Below, in pieces: positions 7,136 through 13,776 of a stretch of 14,001 nt of DNA (its first letter is position 1; each line of letters begins with the position of its first letter). The DNA is taken from contig JAEYTY010000061.1 of assembly GCA_023433775.1 (NCBI GenBank), forward strand, positions 1 through 14,001. Reading direction: 5' to 3'. The notes under the pieces are model-generated. The model searched no databases. It was not told where the DNA came from and was given only the letters and a program-made list of their open reading frames with translations. The stretch is from Pseudomonadota bacterium. GTDB lineage: Bacteria; Pseudomonadota; Alphaproteobacteria; Rhizobiales; Devosiaceae. A program made the position numbers and the translations under genes.

Positions 7136-7214
7136 GTGCAATTCACTCTGAATATTCAATGATTTGAAGTGTTGATTGTCTATATGCGGTATCTTCTGCG
7201 GGACGGAACGGCAC

Positions 7215-8915
7215 ATGAGCTGCATAGGTATTGATCTGGGAACCACAAACTCGTTGGTCTCGGTATTTGACGGCGGTCACGCGCGCCTTCTCCCCAACGC
7301 ACTAGGCGATTTTCTGACGCCATCGGTCGTTGGCCTCGCCGATGACGGTGAAACGTTTCTGGTCGGTAAGGCGGCGCTGAACCGGCTCATTCAGCATCCC
7401 GCGATCACTACGGCCCGCTTCAAGCGACTAATGGGCACGAAAGCCAAAGTCAGGTTAGGCCACAGACAGTTCGACGCGGTCCAACTTTCATCGCTTGTTC
7501 TAAGGGCACTCAAGGCAGACGCTGAAGCGGCCCTGGGCGAGCAGGTTACCGATGCCATCATTTCCGTACCGGCATATTTCAACGCCATTCAGCGACAGGC
7601 GACCAAGGATGCCGCCGAAACGGCCGGCCTGCGGGTAAGGCGCCTGATCAACGAGCCAACAGCGGCCGCGTTGGCAACAGGCCTGCTCGATCGCGAAGCA
7701 GAAACGACGTTCGTGGTCCTCGATTTGGGCGGCGGAACCTTCGATGTCTCCATTCTTGAAATGTTCGAAGGTGTCATGGAGGTACGTGCCAGTTCCGGCG
7801 ATGCCCGGCTGGGTGGTGAGGACTTTACACGAAGGATAGCAGAACATTTCGCCAGTCATTTAGGCCACGACTACAACCGCATGTCTCCGGGGCGGCAGGA
7901 AGAGTTCCTTTCACTGTCCGAACGCGTCAAACGCGGGTTGTCCGGTTCCGACGCGGTCAGCACCTCCCATGAACTTGACGGACGAGCCCGCGACTTCAAA
8001 CTTGACCGCGCCGAGTTCGAGGAGTTGACGTCCGATTTGCTTTCTCGGATGCGGCGGCCAATCGAAGGCTGTCTCTATGATGCAAATCTGGATGTCAGTC
8101 GTCTTGACCGGGTGGTGCTGGTGGGCGGGGCCACGCGAATGCCAGCCGTTCGGTCTCTCGCGGCGCGAATTTTCCGCCAGTTGCCAGTACAAATGATCGA
8201 TCCTGACCACGCTGTGGCGCTCGGCGCGGCCATTCAGGCCGGCTTGGCCGCAGGCGATGCCGCGTTGGGCGATATCGTGATGACGGACGTCGCTCCCTTC
8301 TCCCTGGGGATTGAGAGCAGCGCCAAGAAAGGACAGCACGTTGTCCATGGCCTCTATGCGCCAATTATCGAGCGCAATACGCCCCTTCCTGCAAGCAGAA
8401 GTCGTATGTTCACCACCCTGGACAGGAACCAAGCAGTCATCGTGGTGCCGGTTTACCAAGGGGAAGCTGCGACCGTAGCAACAAACGTGCATCTTGGCGT
8501 CATTGCCGTTCCAGTTCCGCCGGCGCCGGCCGGCTCTGAAGCGATTGACGTACGCTTTACCTACGATACGAGCGGACTGTTGGCGGTGGATGTCACAGTT
8601 TGCTCCACGGGCGCAAAAATCTCCGAAGTCATTGATAATCTTGCCCAGGCCCTGTCGCCCGCCGAGAAGGCGAAGAGGCTTGAGGACATGGAAACTTTCA
8701 AGATCAATCCACGTGAAGAGGCCCAAAACATCGCGCTGATTGAAGCCATAAACCATTTGCATGAGATGCTGCTTGGAAGCGACCGCGCGGCCACGCAACA
8801 ACTGCTCGTCCGTTTTGAGATGGCGCTCGAGAGTCAGGCCCCTCGCTTCATCGCAGCGGAGCGCGACGCGATCCAGCATCTTCTGGACGGTTTGGAGAGC
8901 ACCCTTGTCCGCTAA
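7215..8915 (+). CDS. hscC: HscC-type Hsp70 chaperone
   Basis: A 566-residue protein. The start at ATG 7215 gives the standard M-x-x-IGIDLGTTNS beginning; the frame is open 13 codons further but those look non-coding. The nucleotide-binding domain is complete: phosphate-1 loop GIDLGTTNS (5-13), Lys70 in FKR, NEPTAAAL (146-153), LDLGGGTFD (169-177) and LVGGATRMP (302-310). The interdomain linker and beta domain begin at DVAPFSLGIE (358-367). The length and the N-terminal pattern (LLPNALGDFLTPSVV, FLVGKAAL) fit HscC (E. coli HscC is about 556 aa) better than DnaK (about 638). Hsp70s bind exposed peptides in an ATP-dependent cycle driven by a J-protein. The next gene overlaps its stop and encodes a J-like protein, as hscC neighbours a J-protein gene in E. 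coli. Confidence 0.9.
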   Translation: MSCIGIDLGTTNSLVSVFDGGHARLLPNALGDFLTPSVVGLADDGETFLVGKAALNRLIQHPAITTARFKRLMGTKAKVRLGHRQFDAVQLSSLVLRALKADAEAALGEQVTDAIISVPAYFNAIQRQATKDAAETAGLRVRRLINEPTAAALATGLLDREAETTFVVLDLGGGTFDVSILEMFEGVMEVRASSGDARLGGEDFTRRIAEHFASHLGHDYNRMSPGRQEEFLSLSERVKRGLSGSDAVSTSHELDGRARDFKLDRAEFEELTSDLLSRMRRPIEGCLYDANLDVSRLDRVVLVGGATRMPAVRSLAARIFRQLPVQMIDPDHAVALGAAIQAGLAAGDAALGDIVMTDVAPFSLGIESSAKKGQHVVHGLYAPIIERNTPLPASRSRMFTTLDRNQAVIVVPVYQGEAATVATNVHLGVIAVPVPPAPAGSEAIDVRFTYDTSGLLAVDVTVCSTGAKISEVIDNLAQALSPAEKAKRLEDMETFKINPREEAQNIALIEAINHLHEMLLGSDRAATQQLLVRFEMALESQAPRFIAAERDAIQHLLDGLESTLVR

Positions 8916-9642
8916 CTGGCCTTGGGTGGAGCTTGGGTTGGACGCCCCGGCCGAAACGGAGCGAGCGGTGCGCCGCGCCTATGCCAGCAGGTTGCGGGCA
9001 ATCGATCTCGAAACTGACATTGCCGGTTTCGAAGCGCTCCGAATGGCTTACCAAGTCGCGCTAAAACGCGTGACATCATCGGGTGATGGCTCAGGAAATG
9101 TGCCTGCCAACTACACTGCTGAAGACATTGGACCCAGTCCCGCCCCGCGTGTCGACAGAGAAAGCCCAGTCAGAGCTAATGTCGGCGAGGCCAACTCCGA
9201 CGAGTTGAACGGTCCGGTCCCGGCAGAATTCACCGAGAGCTTTGCCTTAATAGCCGAACACTTGCAGGCCAAAAATTATGCCGTAGCGACATGGCAACAT
9301 CTGCTGTCTAAGCCAGACATTTCCGCGCCGGAAACAAAAATTGCCGTTGAGCGCTTGCTCGTTCGTGCCTTGGAAGCCAAGTCCCGCGACGAAGCCTACC
9401 CGCCCTTGGAATGGCTGCGCATAATGGATGCTCGCTATGGGTGGGTCACTGATGGCGTCGGTTTTGTGCGCCGGCATCCCGGAGGCGGGGCCGTGCTCAA
9501 TGAACTGGTCGAGTTGCTTGGCGTTCAGGGGAAAAATGCGTTCCAGTTGCATGGTCGGCCCGTGCCCATCTTTCTGCGATGGTACGCCATCCTGGCCTAC
9601 ACATTCGTAATCATCGTTGCCCACTCGTTTGTGTTTGTGTGA
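8905..9642 (+). CDS. J-domain-like protein lacking HPD, with C-terminal membrane segment
   Basis: A 245-residue protein with a TTG start at 8905. GGAG lies 7 nt upstream (8894-8897), and the frame further up overlaps hscC and has no protein character. It therefore overlaps the hscC stop by 11 nt. Residues 5-53 (PWVELGLDAPAETERAVRRAYASRL, then GFEALRMAYQVAL; quoted in parts) follow a J-domain-like pattern: helix I, a basic helix II and a helix III ending in F-x-A-L-x-x-A-Y. The HPD tripeptide that stimulates Hsp70 ATPase is replaced by an IDLETD stretch. The middle is low-complexity and then helical (140-175). Residues about 222-245 are a hydrophobic segment at the very C-terminus, suggesting a tail anchor. 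Role inferred: tether or regulator of the adjacent HscC. Confidence 0.8.
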   Translation: MSANWPWVELGLDAPAETERAVRRAYASRLRAIDLETDIAGFEALRMAYQVALKRVTSSGDGSGNVPANYTAEDIGPSPAPRVDRESPVRANVGEANSDELNGPVPAEFTESFALIAEHLQAKNYAVATWQHLLSKPDISAPETKIAVERLLVRALEAKSRDEAYPPLEWLRIMDARYGWVTDGVGFVRRHPGGGAVLNELVELLGVQGKNAFQLHGRPVPIFLRWYAILAYTFVIIVAHSFVFV

Positions 9643-9647
9643 GCCTC

Positions 9648-10808
9648 ATGAACATCTTGTTTGTACTTGGCTTCTTTTTGGTCGTACTGAGCTTGTTGAA
9701 TCTAGTCACGTTTGGCTTGTTGAAGCGCGTCGTAGACTGGTTTTGGCAAACACTCGACGCACATGAAACACATCGTGGCAGGCTACCGCCGCTCTGGAAC
9801 GTGCGGCAATGGATCACCAGGCCACTATGGGGTTACCGCCGGGGGCAGTTTTTGGCCTCATGCCTTGCGGCCTATTGCTGCGCTTGGACCTTGTTTTCGA
9901 TAATGGGTCCTCTGTCGTCGCCACTGGTAGCCCGGTCTCAGGTGTCCGCGTCCACCTCGGAACTGGCGGAACTCTATGGTGTGCCAGACCGCTGGCTTGC
10001 ACCGGCGAAGAGCTCATCCCGCGACATGGTTACGGACCGCTACACCAATTATCCGTTTCCTCGCCTCCATTTGACATATGCTTCAGGCTTGGGTCAGCAG
10101 GACGACTTGGCCGGCGTGATAATATGTGAAGATCTGGCAGATGAGGCGGGCCAAGAGTGTCGATTGAACATGGCGACGCCGCTTCACAGTCCAGTTGCCT
10201 ATGACAAGGTGAGTGGTCTTTCGCCCTCTCGGATTGCCGCGGTCTTCTCCACCGATGGCGACAGAATCCACGCATTCTGGCATCAAAGCGGGGGTGCATT
10301 TTCTGGAGCAGCCGGTAGAGCAGCGCTTGATGGTGGCGGCACTCTCGTCCAGCTCGGCGAGGAGCCGGCACCTATTGCGCGAGACTGGCTGATTGCGGCG
10401 GCACGCGGCTCAATCACACCAACAATCACAATGGGTTGGTCGGTCAACGAAACCAGTAATCCCTATCGCTACAGCCTCTCACACGCCCCCGAGCAGCTTT
10501 TATTCGCGGCCTTCCTGCGCGTTTCGAAGCTGGCCGATCAGCGAATATTGCTGAACCACGACCTCGGTGTGTTGAAGGAAAATGTGTTGCGGGACTACGT
10601 CACCATTTTTGGCCATCTGGATCGCTCGCCCAGGATCGCCCAATTATTGTCGGACCCCTTGCCGGACAGCAATAACGCCGAGGAGATCGCCCGGGCTCTG
10701 GCTAGGCAGCCGCAAGTATCTCACCTTTATACCCGCCGCGACGTACATGCCGAAGGCGTCTATGACAAATTGCTCGCCGACCTGAGTGCTATTGGTATCC
10801 CACCTTAG
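9648..10808 (+). CDS. Two-TM membrane protein of the hscC operon
   Basis: A 386-residue protein from ATG 9648. An alternative GTG at 9639 (GTGA overlap with the previous stop) would add three residues and give tighter coupling. Residues 1-25 (MNILFVLGFFLVVLSLLNLV and on) form a first membrane helix. A basic, Trp-rich loop follows (26-67, with KRVVDWFWQ and RQWITRPLWGYRR), which should be cytoplasmic. Residues about 67-90 form a second helix. The remaining 295 residues should therefore face the periplasm. No enzymatic motif is recognised. Ser/Thr-rich and Tyr-rich segments are seen, and the end is helical (EEIARALARQP). It is co-transcribed with the Hsp70 and J-like genes, so it could be a client or the anchor that recruits them. 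No family known to me. Confidence 0.8.
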   Translation: MNILFVLGFFLVVLSLLNLVTFGLLKRVVDWFWQTLDAHETHRGRLPPLWNVRQWITRPLWGYRRGQFLASCLAAYCCAWTLFSIMGPLSSPLVARSQVSASTSELAELYGVPDRWLAPAKSSSRDMVTDRYTNYPFPRLHLTYASGLGQQDDLAGVIICEDLADEAGQECRLNMATPLHSPVAYDKVSGLSPSRIAAVFSTDGDRIHAFWHQSGGAFSGAAGRAALDGGGTLVQLGEEPAPIARDWLIAAARGSITPTITMGWSVNETSNPYRYSLSHAPEQLLFAAFLRVSKLADQRILLNHDLGVLKENVLRDYVTIFGHLDRSPRIAQLLSDPLPDSNNAEEIARALARQPQVSHLYTRRDVHAEGVYDKLLADLSAIGIPP

Positions 10809-10853
10809 CTCGTCTGAAACGTTGGCTTACGGACATAGCCGCAAAGGCGCCAT

Positions 10854-10886
10854 GAATGGCCGGCATGGGGTCGGTTGCTGCCAGTC
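10854..10886 (+). repeat. Dispersed intergenic repeat, copy 3
   Basis: A hand alignment with the reverse complement of copy 2 gives 27 of 33 identities, including CCGG.ATGGGG and GTTGCTGCC. It lies in the 228-nt space after the membrane-protein gene, where I see no gene and no T-rich terminator. Confidence 0.65.
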
Positions 10887-11036
10887 GGCCGTGCGTCCCC
10901 AGTCCGCCATCGCCGCTGCCTCACCCGTCTCCCAAAATCGGTCGTTGCACTAACGGCCACCAACGGCAATTGCGGGGTGAGAAGCTGAGGCTCCCGTGTT
11001 AAGATCCGATGCCAGCTCTGCGGACGAACTGGTCGA

Positions 11037-11492
11037 TCAGTCATGCATAAAAGGGGCGACACCGGACCAGCCATCCTTCGGAATATCCTGCGGGGAAATG
11101 TCTGATGGTCGCGTATCTAGCGCGCTTTCACCGACAATCTGAAAACCAAGTTTGATATGGATGGCGAGAAGCTGCCAGCCCCGCGTCTCATGGGGCAGCT
11201 TCACGATGAATACTTGTGGTGTAACCCATGCGCAGAAGGGACGAGACGAGCAACTAATGCTCCACGCGGGCAAGTAACCGTAAATCTGCGCCCCCGCCGC
11301 GCCGTAGCTTCCCCAGACGACGCCTGCCATCTCGTTCATCATTGTCATTTCGACGATATCGAAGGCGGCCGCAAAGGACTGACCATCAGAACTGATCACG
11401 GTTTGGTCGCCGCGCGTCCATGGATGTGGATTTGCGGGCCTTATGCCGTCGAGGTTAAGACCTGCCGGCAAGCTGTCAAAAATTATGCACAT
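11037..11492 (-). CDS. Orphan hypothetical protein
   Basis: A possible 151-residue protein ending at TGA 11039-11037. ATG 11492 was chosen because GAGG lies 6 nt upstream; the frame could also start at GTG 11507. Parts look protein-like, for example FCAWVTPQVFIVKLP followed by GWQLLAIHIKLGFQIVGESAL. The amino-acid mix is unusual in clusters of Met and Ser, and there is no motif I recognise. A plus-strand frame across the same DNA is less convincing (Arg- and His-rich). It is isolated, flanked by repeats on both sides, and may be a decaying or recently acquired gene. A functional assignment would be guesswork. Confidence 0.45.
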   Translation of the reverse strand: MCIIFDSLPAGLNLDGIRPANPHPWTRGDQTVISSDGQSFAAAFDIVEMTMMNEMAGVVWGSYGAAGAQIYGYLPAWSISCSSRPFCAWVTPQVFIVKLPHETRGWQLLAIHIKLGFQIVGESALDTRPSDISPQDIPKDGWSGVAPFMHD

Positions 11493-11575
11493 GGATGGCC
11501 TCACCACTGGCCATACATACTACACTCCCCAGCCTCCGCTAAGAACTCCAAGCCGCCTTTTAGACGCGCAACATG

Positions 11576-11632
11576 AACGACCGACATGGGAGCGACTCCT
11601 GACAGGCAGAGACGCGCCCCATTCCGGTCGTT
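11576..11632. repeat. Imperfect palindrome built from two inverted repeat-unit ends
   Basis: The arms AACGACCG (11576-11583) and CGGTCGTT (11625-11632) pair perfectly. After a 2-nt mismatch, ATGGG (11586-11590) pairs with CCCAT (11618-11622). The palindrome overlaps repeat copy 4. It looks like a second, partial copy of the repeat core facing the first, which is a REP/BIME-like arrangement. Confidence 0.6.
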
Positions 11633-11668
11633 AGACGACGCCTCTCGACTTCCTGAAAGCGGACATTT
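11601..11668 (-). repeat. Dispersed intergenic repeat, copy 4 (long form)
   Basis: This is the partner of copy 2, with 53 of 68 identical positions in an ungapped hand alignment. Its core reads AACGACCGGAATGGGG on the minus strand, which also matches copy 5 at 13642 in 15 of 16 positions. Confidence 0.8.
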
Positions 11669-11841
11669 CCCTGAAGCCGAGTGAGCGGCCAGTTTGGGGT
11701 GGTTTGCTGACTGGCGGCTTTCGGGACCAAGTATCCGTTTGCTGCCTTTCGCCGATGACGAAAGGCAAAGTTGACGAGACGCAGGTTGGGACCTAACACT
11801 TGTCACATGATTATCGACATCGGCTTCGTTGTAGTAGGTGG

Positions 11842-11888
11842 GCGCATGGGCACGGCAGCGTAGCTGTCAGGCGAAAGCACCCATGCGC
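11842..11888 (+). ncRNA. Candidate structured RNA leader (or small RNA) before the MFS gene
   Basis: A perfect 9-bp stem, GCGCATGGG (11842-11850) with CCCATGCGC (11880-11888), encloses 29 nt. Inside are a 4-bp hairpin, CAGC-gta-GCTG (11856-11866), and a GAAA-capped mini-stem gcGAAAgc (11871-11878), so a three-way junction can be drawn. An intrinsic terminator follows 9 nt later and the efflux gene starts 37 nt after that. Such a layout is typical of transcription attenuators and riboswitches, but also of a free small RNA. I do not recognise a known class. Confidence 0.5.
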
Positions 11889-11897
11889 GGTAAATTC

Positions 11898-11919
11898 AGC
11901 CCCCAAGCGGGGCTTTTTT
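11898..11919 (+). terminator. Intrinsic (Rho-independent) terminator
   Basis: The stem AGCCCC (11898-11903) pairs with GGGGCT (11909-11914) around the loop CAAGC, and six T residues follow (11914-11919). It lies 37 nt before the GTG of the MFS gene, so on the plus strand it must either end an upstream small RNA or be overcome for expression of the efflux gene. Confidence 0.8.
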
Positions 11920-11956
11920 ATTGCCCGTCCACTCTGCAACATTAGCGGTCATCATC

Positions 11957-13150
11957 GTGCGAACTGCATCATCCAAACCTCGTCTTTCGACGCTGATCCT
12001 GTTGTCAGCACTCGCCATTCTACCGATCAACTTCTTTCTCCCGTCGCTGCCAGGCATGGCCACCGAGTTCGATGTCGCCTATGGGACCATGGGTCTTTCC
12101 CTGGCGGCCTACGCTGGGGTGTCGGCCTGCCTTCAACTGATTCTTGGTCCCCTTTCTGACCGGTTCGGTCGCCGCCCCGTGATCCTTTGGGCATTGGCGA
12201 TTTTCATCGTGGCGACGATAGGCTGCGCCACGGCGCCCGATGCGTGGACCTTCCTGGTCTGCCGAATGGTCCAGGCCATAATCGCCCCGACATATGCGGT
12301 GTCGCTTGCCACGATCCGCGACACCACCAGCAGGGAGCAGGCAGCAGGTCAGTTTGGCTATTTGGCCATGGCGTGGGCCATAGCGCCTATGCTCGGGCCA
12401 ACAGTTGGTGGACTACTCGATCAGGTGCTCGGCTGGAGAGCCAGCTTCTACGTCCTGGCATTGTTCGGGGCCGCGGTTCTGGTCTTGTGCTGGAGCGATC
12501 TGAACGAAACGAACCGCACGCCATCGAGCACGATAACCGAACAGTATCGTGCCTATCCTGAACTCCTCGGCTCGAAGCGCTTCTGGGCATATTGCGTCTG
12601 CATGGCCTTCTCGGTCGGTGCCTTCTACGCCTTCCTAGCCGGTGCCCCGCTGGCCGCCTCGGCTTTCGACCTGTCGCCAGCAATCCTGGGTCTTTATATG
12701 GGCTCGATCACAGGCGGCTTCATGGTCGGCAGCTTTCTGGCCGGGCGGTTTGCCGGACGATTGCCGGTGACCACAATGTTGGTTGTCGGACGGATTGTGG
12801 CCTGCGCCGGCCTTTTGTCCGGCATCGTCCTATACGCTGCCGGCATCGATCATGCGCTGGCATTGTTCGGGCCCTGCCTGTTCGTTGGCGTGTCGAACGG
12901 CCTGACGCAGCCGAGCGCCAGTGCTGGAGCGATTTCAGTTCGTTCGACACACACGGGGAGTGCCGCCGGTCTGGCCGGTGCGATTACGGTCGCAGGGGCC
13001 TCCCTCATGGCAGCGGTCGCGGGGGCGGTTTTGACCGAAGAGAACGCTCGGTCTGGGCTGTTGCTCGTCATGCTGGCCTCTGCCGTCGTCGCTCTGGGCG
13101 CGGCCCTGCTCGCCCGTCATCTCGACAGCACCGCGCCCAGAACAACATAA
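11957..13150 (+). CDS. Bcr/CflA-type MFS multidrug efflux transporter
   Basis: A 397-residue protein using GTG 11957. The frame is open to TTG 11921, but that would start inside the terminator T-run, and the first in-frame ATG lies past the first helix. The ribosome site is weak. The first helix STLILLSALAILPINFFLPS is characteristic of the Bcr/CflA group (LP-x-x-x-x-LPS..MA). The MFS motif A, GPLSDRFGRRP, is at 64-74 with Asp68, between helices 2 and 3. Twelve hydrophobic segments can be followed to the end, the usual number for this family. These are inner-membrane proton/drug antiporters exporting small antibiotics, cysteine or similar compounds; the substrate cannot be told here. It is followed 18 nt later by the Nudix gene and preceded by an attenuator-like leader. 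Confidence 0.9.
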   Translation: MRTASSKPRLSTLILLSALAILPINFFLPSLPGMATEFDVAYGTMGLSLAAYAGVSACLQLILGPLSDRFGRRPVILWALAIFIVATIGCATAPDAWTFLVCRMVQAIIAPTYAVSLATIRDTTSREQAAGQFGYLAMAWAIAPMLGPTVGGLLDQVLGWRASFYVLALFGAAVLVLCWSDLNETNRTPSSTITEQYRAYPELLGSKRFWAYCVCMAFSVGAFYAFLAGAPLAASAFDLSPAILGLYMGSITGGFMVGSFLAGRFAGRLPVTTMLVVGRIVACAGLLSGIVLYAAGIDHALALFGPCLFVGVSNGLTQPSASAGAISVRSTHTGSAAGLAGAITVAGASLMAAVAGAVLTEENARSGLLLVMLASAVVALGAALLARHLDSTAPRTT

Positions 13151-13168
13151 TCGGGGGAGAATGCGCCA

Positions 13169-13606
13169 ATGTCTGTCCAGTCCTCTGCACATCCTGTCGC
13201 TTCGGTGCTGGGCGTGGTTGTTTATGACAACCACGTGCTTCTGGTTCGAAGGATTAATCCCCCTGATGCTGGAAAATGGGGCTATCCGGGTGGATGGATC
13301 GATCCCGGCGAGACCGTGGCGCAGGCGGCTGTCAGGGAGCTGTTCGAGGAAACCGAAGTGCGGACAGAGGCTCGGTTTGTCTTCAACGCACTGGACGCAT
13401 TCGACTACGATGACCAAGGGGCACTGCGACGGCAATTCGTGATGGTCGCGGTGCTATGCACCTGGGTTTCGGGAACTCCCATCGCGGGAGATGATGCAGC
13501 GGAGGCCGCATGGTTTCCAATTGCATCGCTGTCGCAGCTAGAGAACGTCAGCGAGGACGTCGACACCTTAGCCTACCAGGCGCTCAAGCTATTGGGACCA
13601 TCGTGA
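13169..13606 (+). CDS. Nudix hydrolase
   Basis: A 145-residue protein from ATG 13169 with a strong GGGGGAGA ribosome site 9 nt upstream. The Nudix box spans 42-64: G42, E48, R56-E57, then E60-E61, ending T-E-V where the signature expects x-G-U. Gly at position 63 is therefore replaced by Glu, while all metal-binding glutamates are kept. The surrounding pattern (VLGVVVYDNHVLLVRR, then GKWGYPGGWIDPGET) is normal for small Nudix enzymes, which hydrolyse nucleoside diphosphates linked to another group using Mg2+. The substrate is not predictable. The stop of the MFS gene is 18 nt upstream, so the two are probably co-transcribed, which hints at a combined detoxification or efflux function. No terminator is recognised downstream. 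Confidence 0.9.
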   Translation: MSVQSSAHPVASVLGVVVYDNHVLLVRRINPPDAGKWGYPGGWIDPGETVAQAAVRELFEETEVRTEARFVFNALDAFDYDDQGALRRQFVMVAVLCTWVSGTPIAGDDAAEAAWFPIASLSQLENVSEDVDTLAYQALKLLGPS

Positions 13607-13641
13607 TATGTCTGCTTTTGAGGAACAGAGAAATCGGCCTC

Positions 13642-13676
13642 AACGACCGAAATGGGGTCGACTGTGGACGGGCAGC
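13642..13676 (+). repeat. Dispersed intergenic repeat, copy 5
   Basis: The core AACGACCGAAATGGGG is identical to copy 4 except for one base, followed by a diverged GACGGGCAGC-like end. It lies directly after the Nudix gene, in a 170-nt space that otherwise shows nothing recognisable before the insertion element. Confidence 0.7.
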
Positions 13677-13776
13677 TATGACAGCACGCTTTGCGCGCCC
13701 CTGGCGGCCGCGACCGGGTCGAGGGCCGCAACTTCACGGAAGGTGTTAGCGGTTAGGGCCTACCTGCTTGCGCCCA

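Larger units (their letters stand above)
6604..7214. other. Divergent intergenic region between the KWC gene and the hscC-like gene
   Basis: This 611-nt stretch carries no supported gene. It holds repeat copy 2 at 6844-6911 and the paired hairpins at 7106-7135. An AT-richer segment (about 7141-7195) should contain the promoter of the hscC-like operon. In that segment TTTGAA (7163-7168) and TATATG (7181-7186) are present, but their spacing (12 nt) fits neither sigma-70 nor RpoH well. Confidence 0.45.
11493..11956. other. Intergenic region with palindromic repeat, structured leader and terminator
   Basis: This 464-nt region has no supported gene. It holds repeat copy 4 (11601-11668), which is part of the larger palindrome at 11576-11632. 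A possible promoter follows: TTGACG 11771-11776, a 17-nt spacer and TAACAC 11794-11799. Then come the long stem at 11842-11888 and the intrinsic terminator at 11898-11919. Confidence 0.5.

Noticed and set aside
7163..7186. RpoH-type heat-shock promoter before hscC
   Set aside because: TTTGAA and TATATG are only 12 nt apart and the CCCCAT-like -10 is missing, so it was not called as a feature.
7911..8879. 322-codon minus-strand open frame
   Set aside because: It is antisense to the hscC-like gene, which carries all Hsp70 motifs.
11786..11798. GTTGGGACCTAAC as an integron attC end
   Set aside because: The core-site consensus GTTRRRY is not met, there is no matching partner site at proper spacing, and no integrase or cassette is seen.
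11842..11888. Self-cleaving (hammerhead-type) ribozyme
   Set aside because: A GAAA is present, but the CUGAUGA core and the cleavage-site triplet at the right junction are absent.
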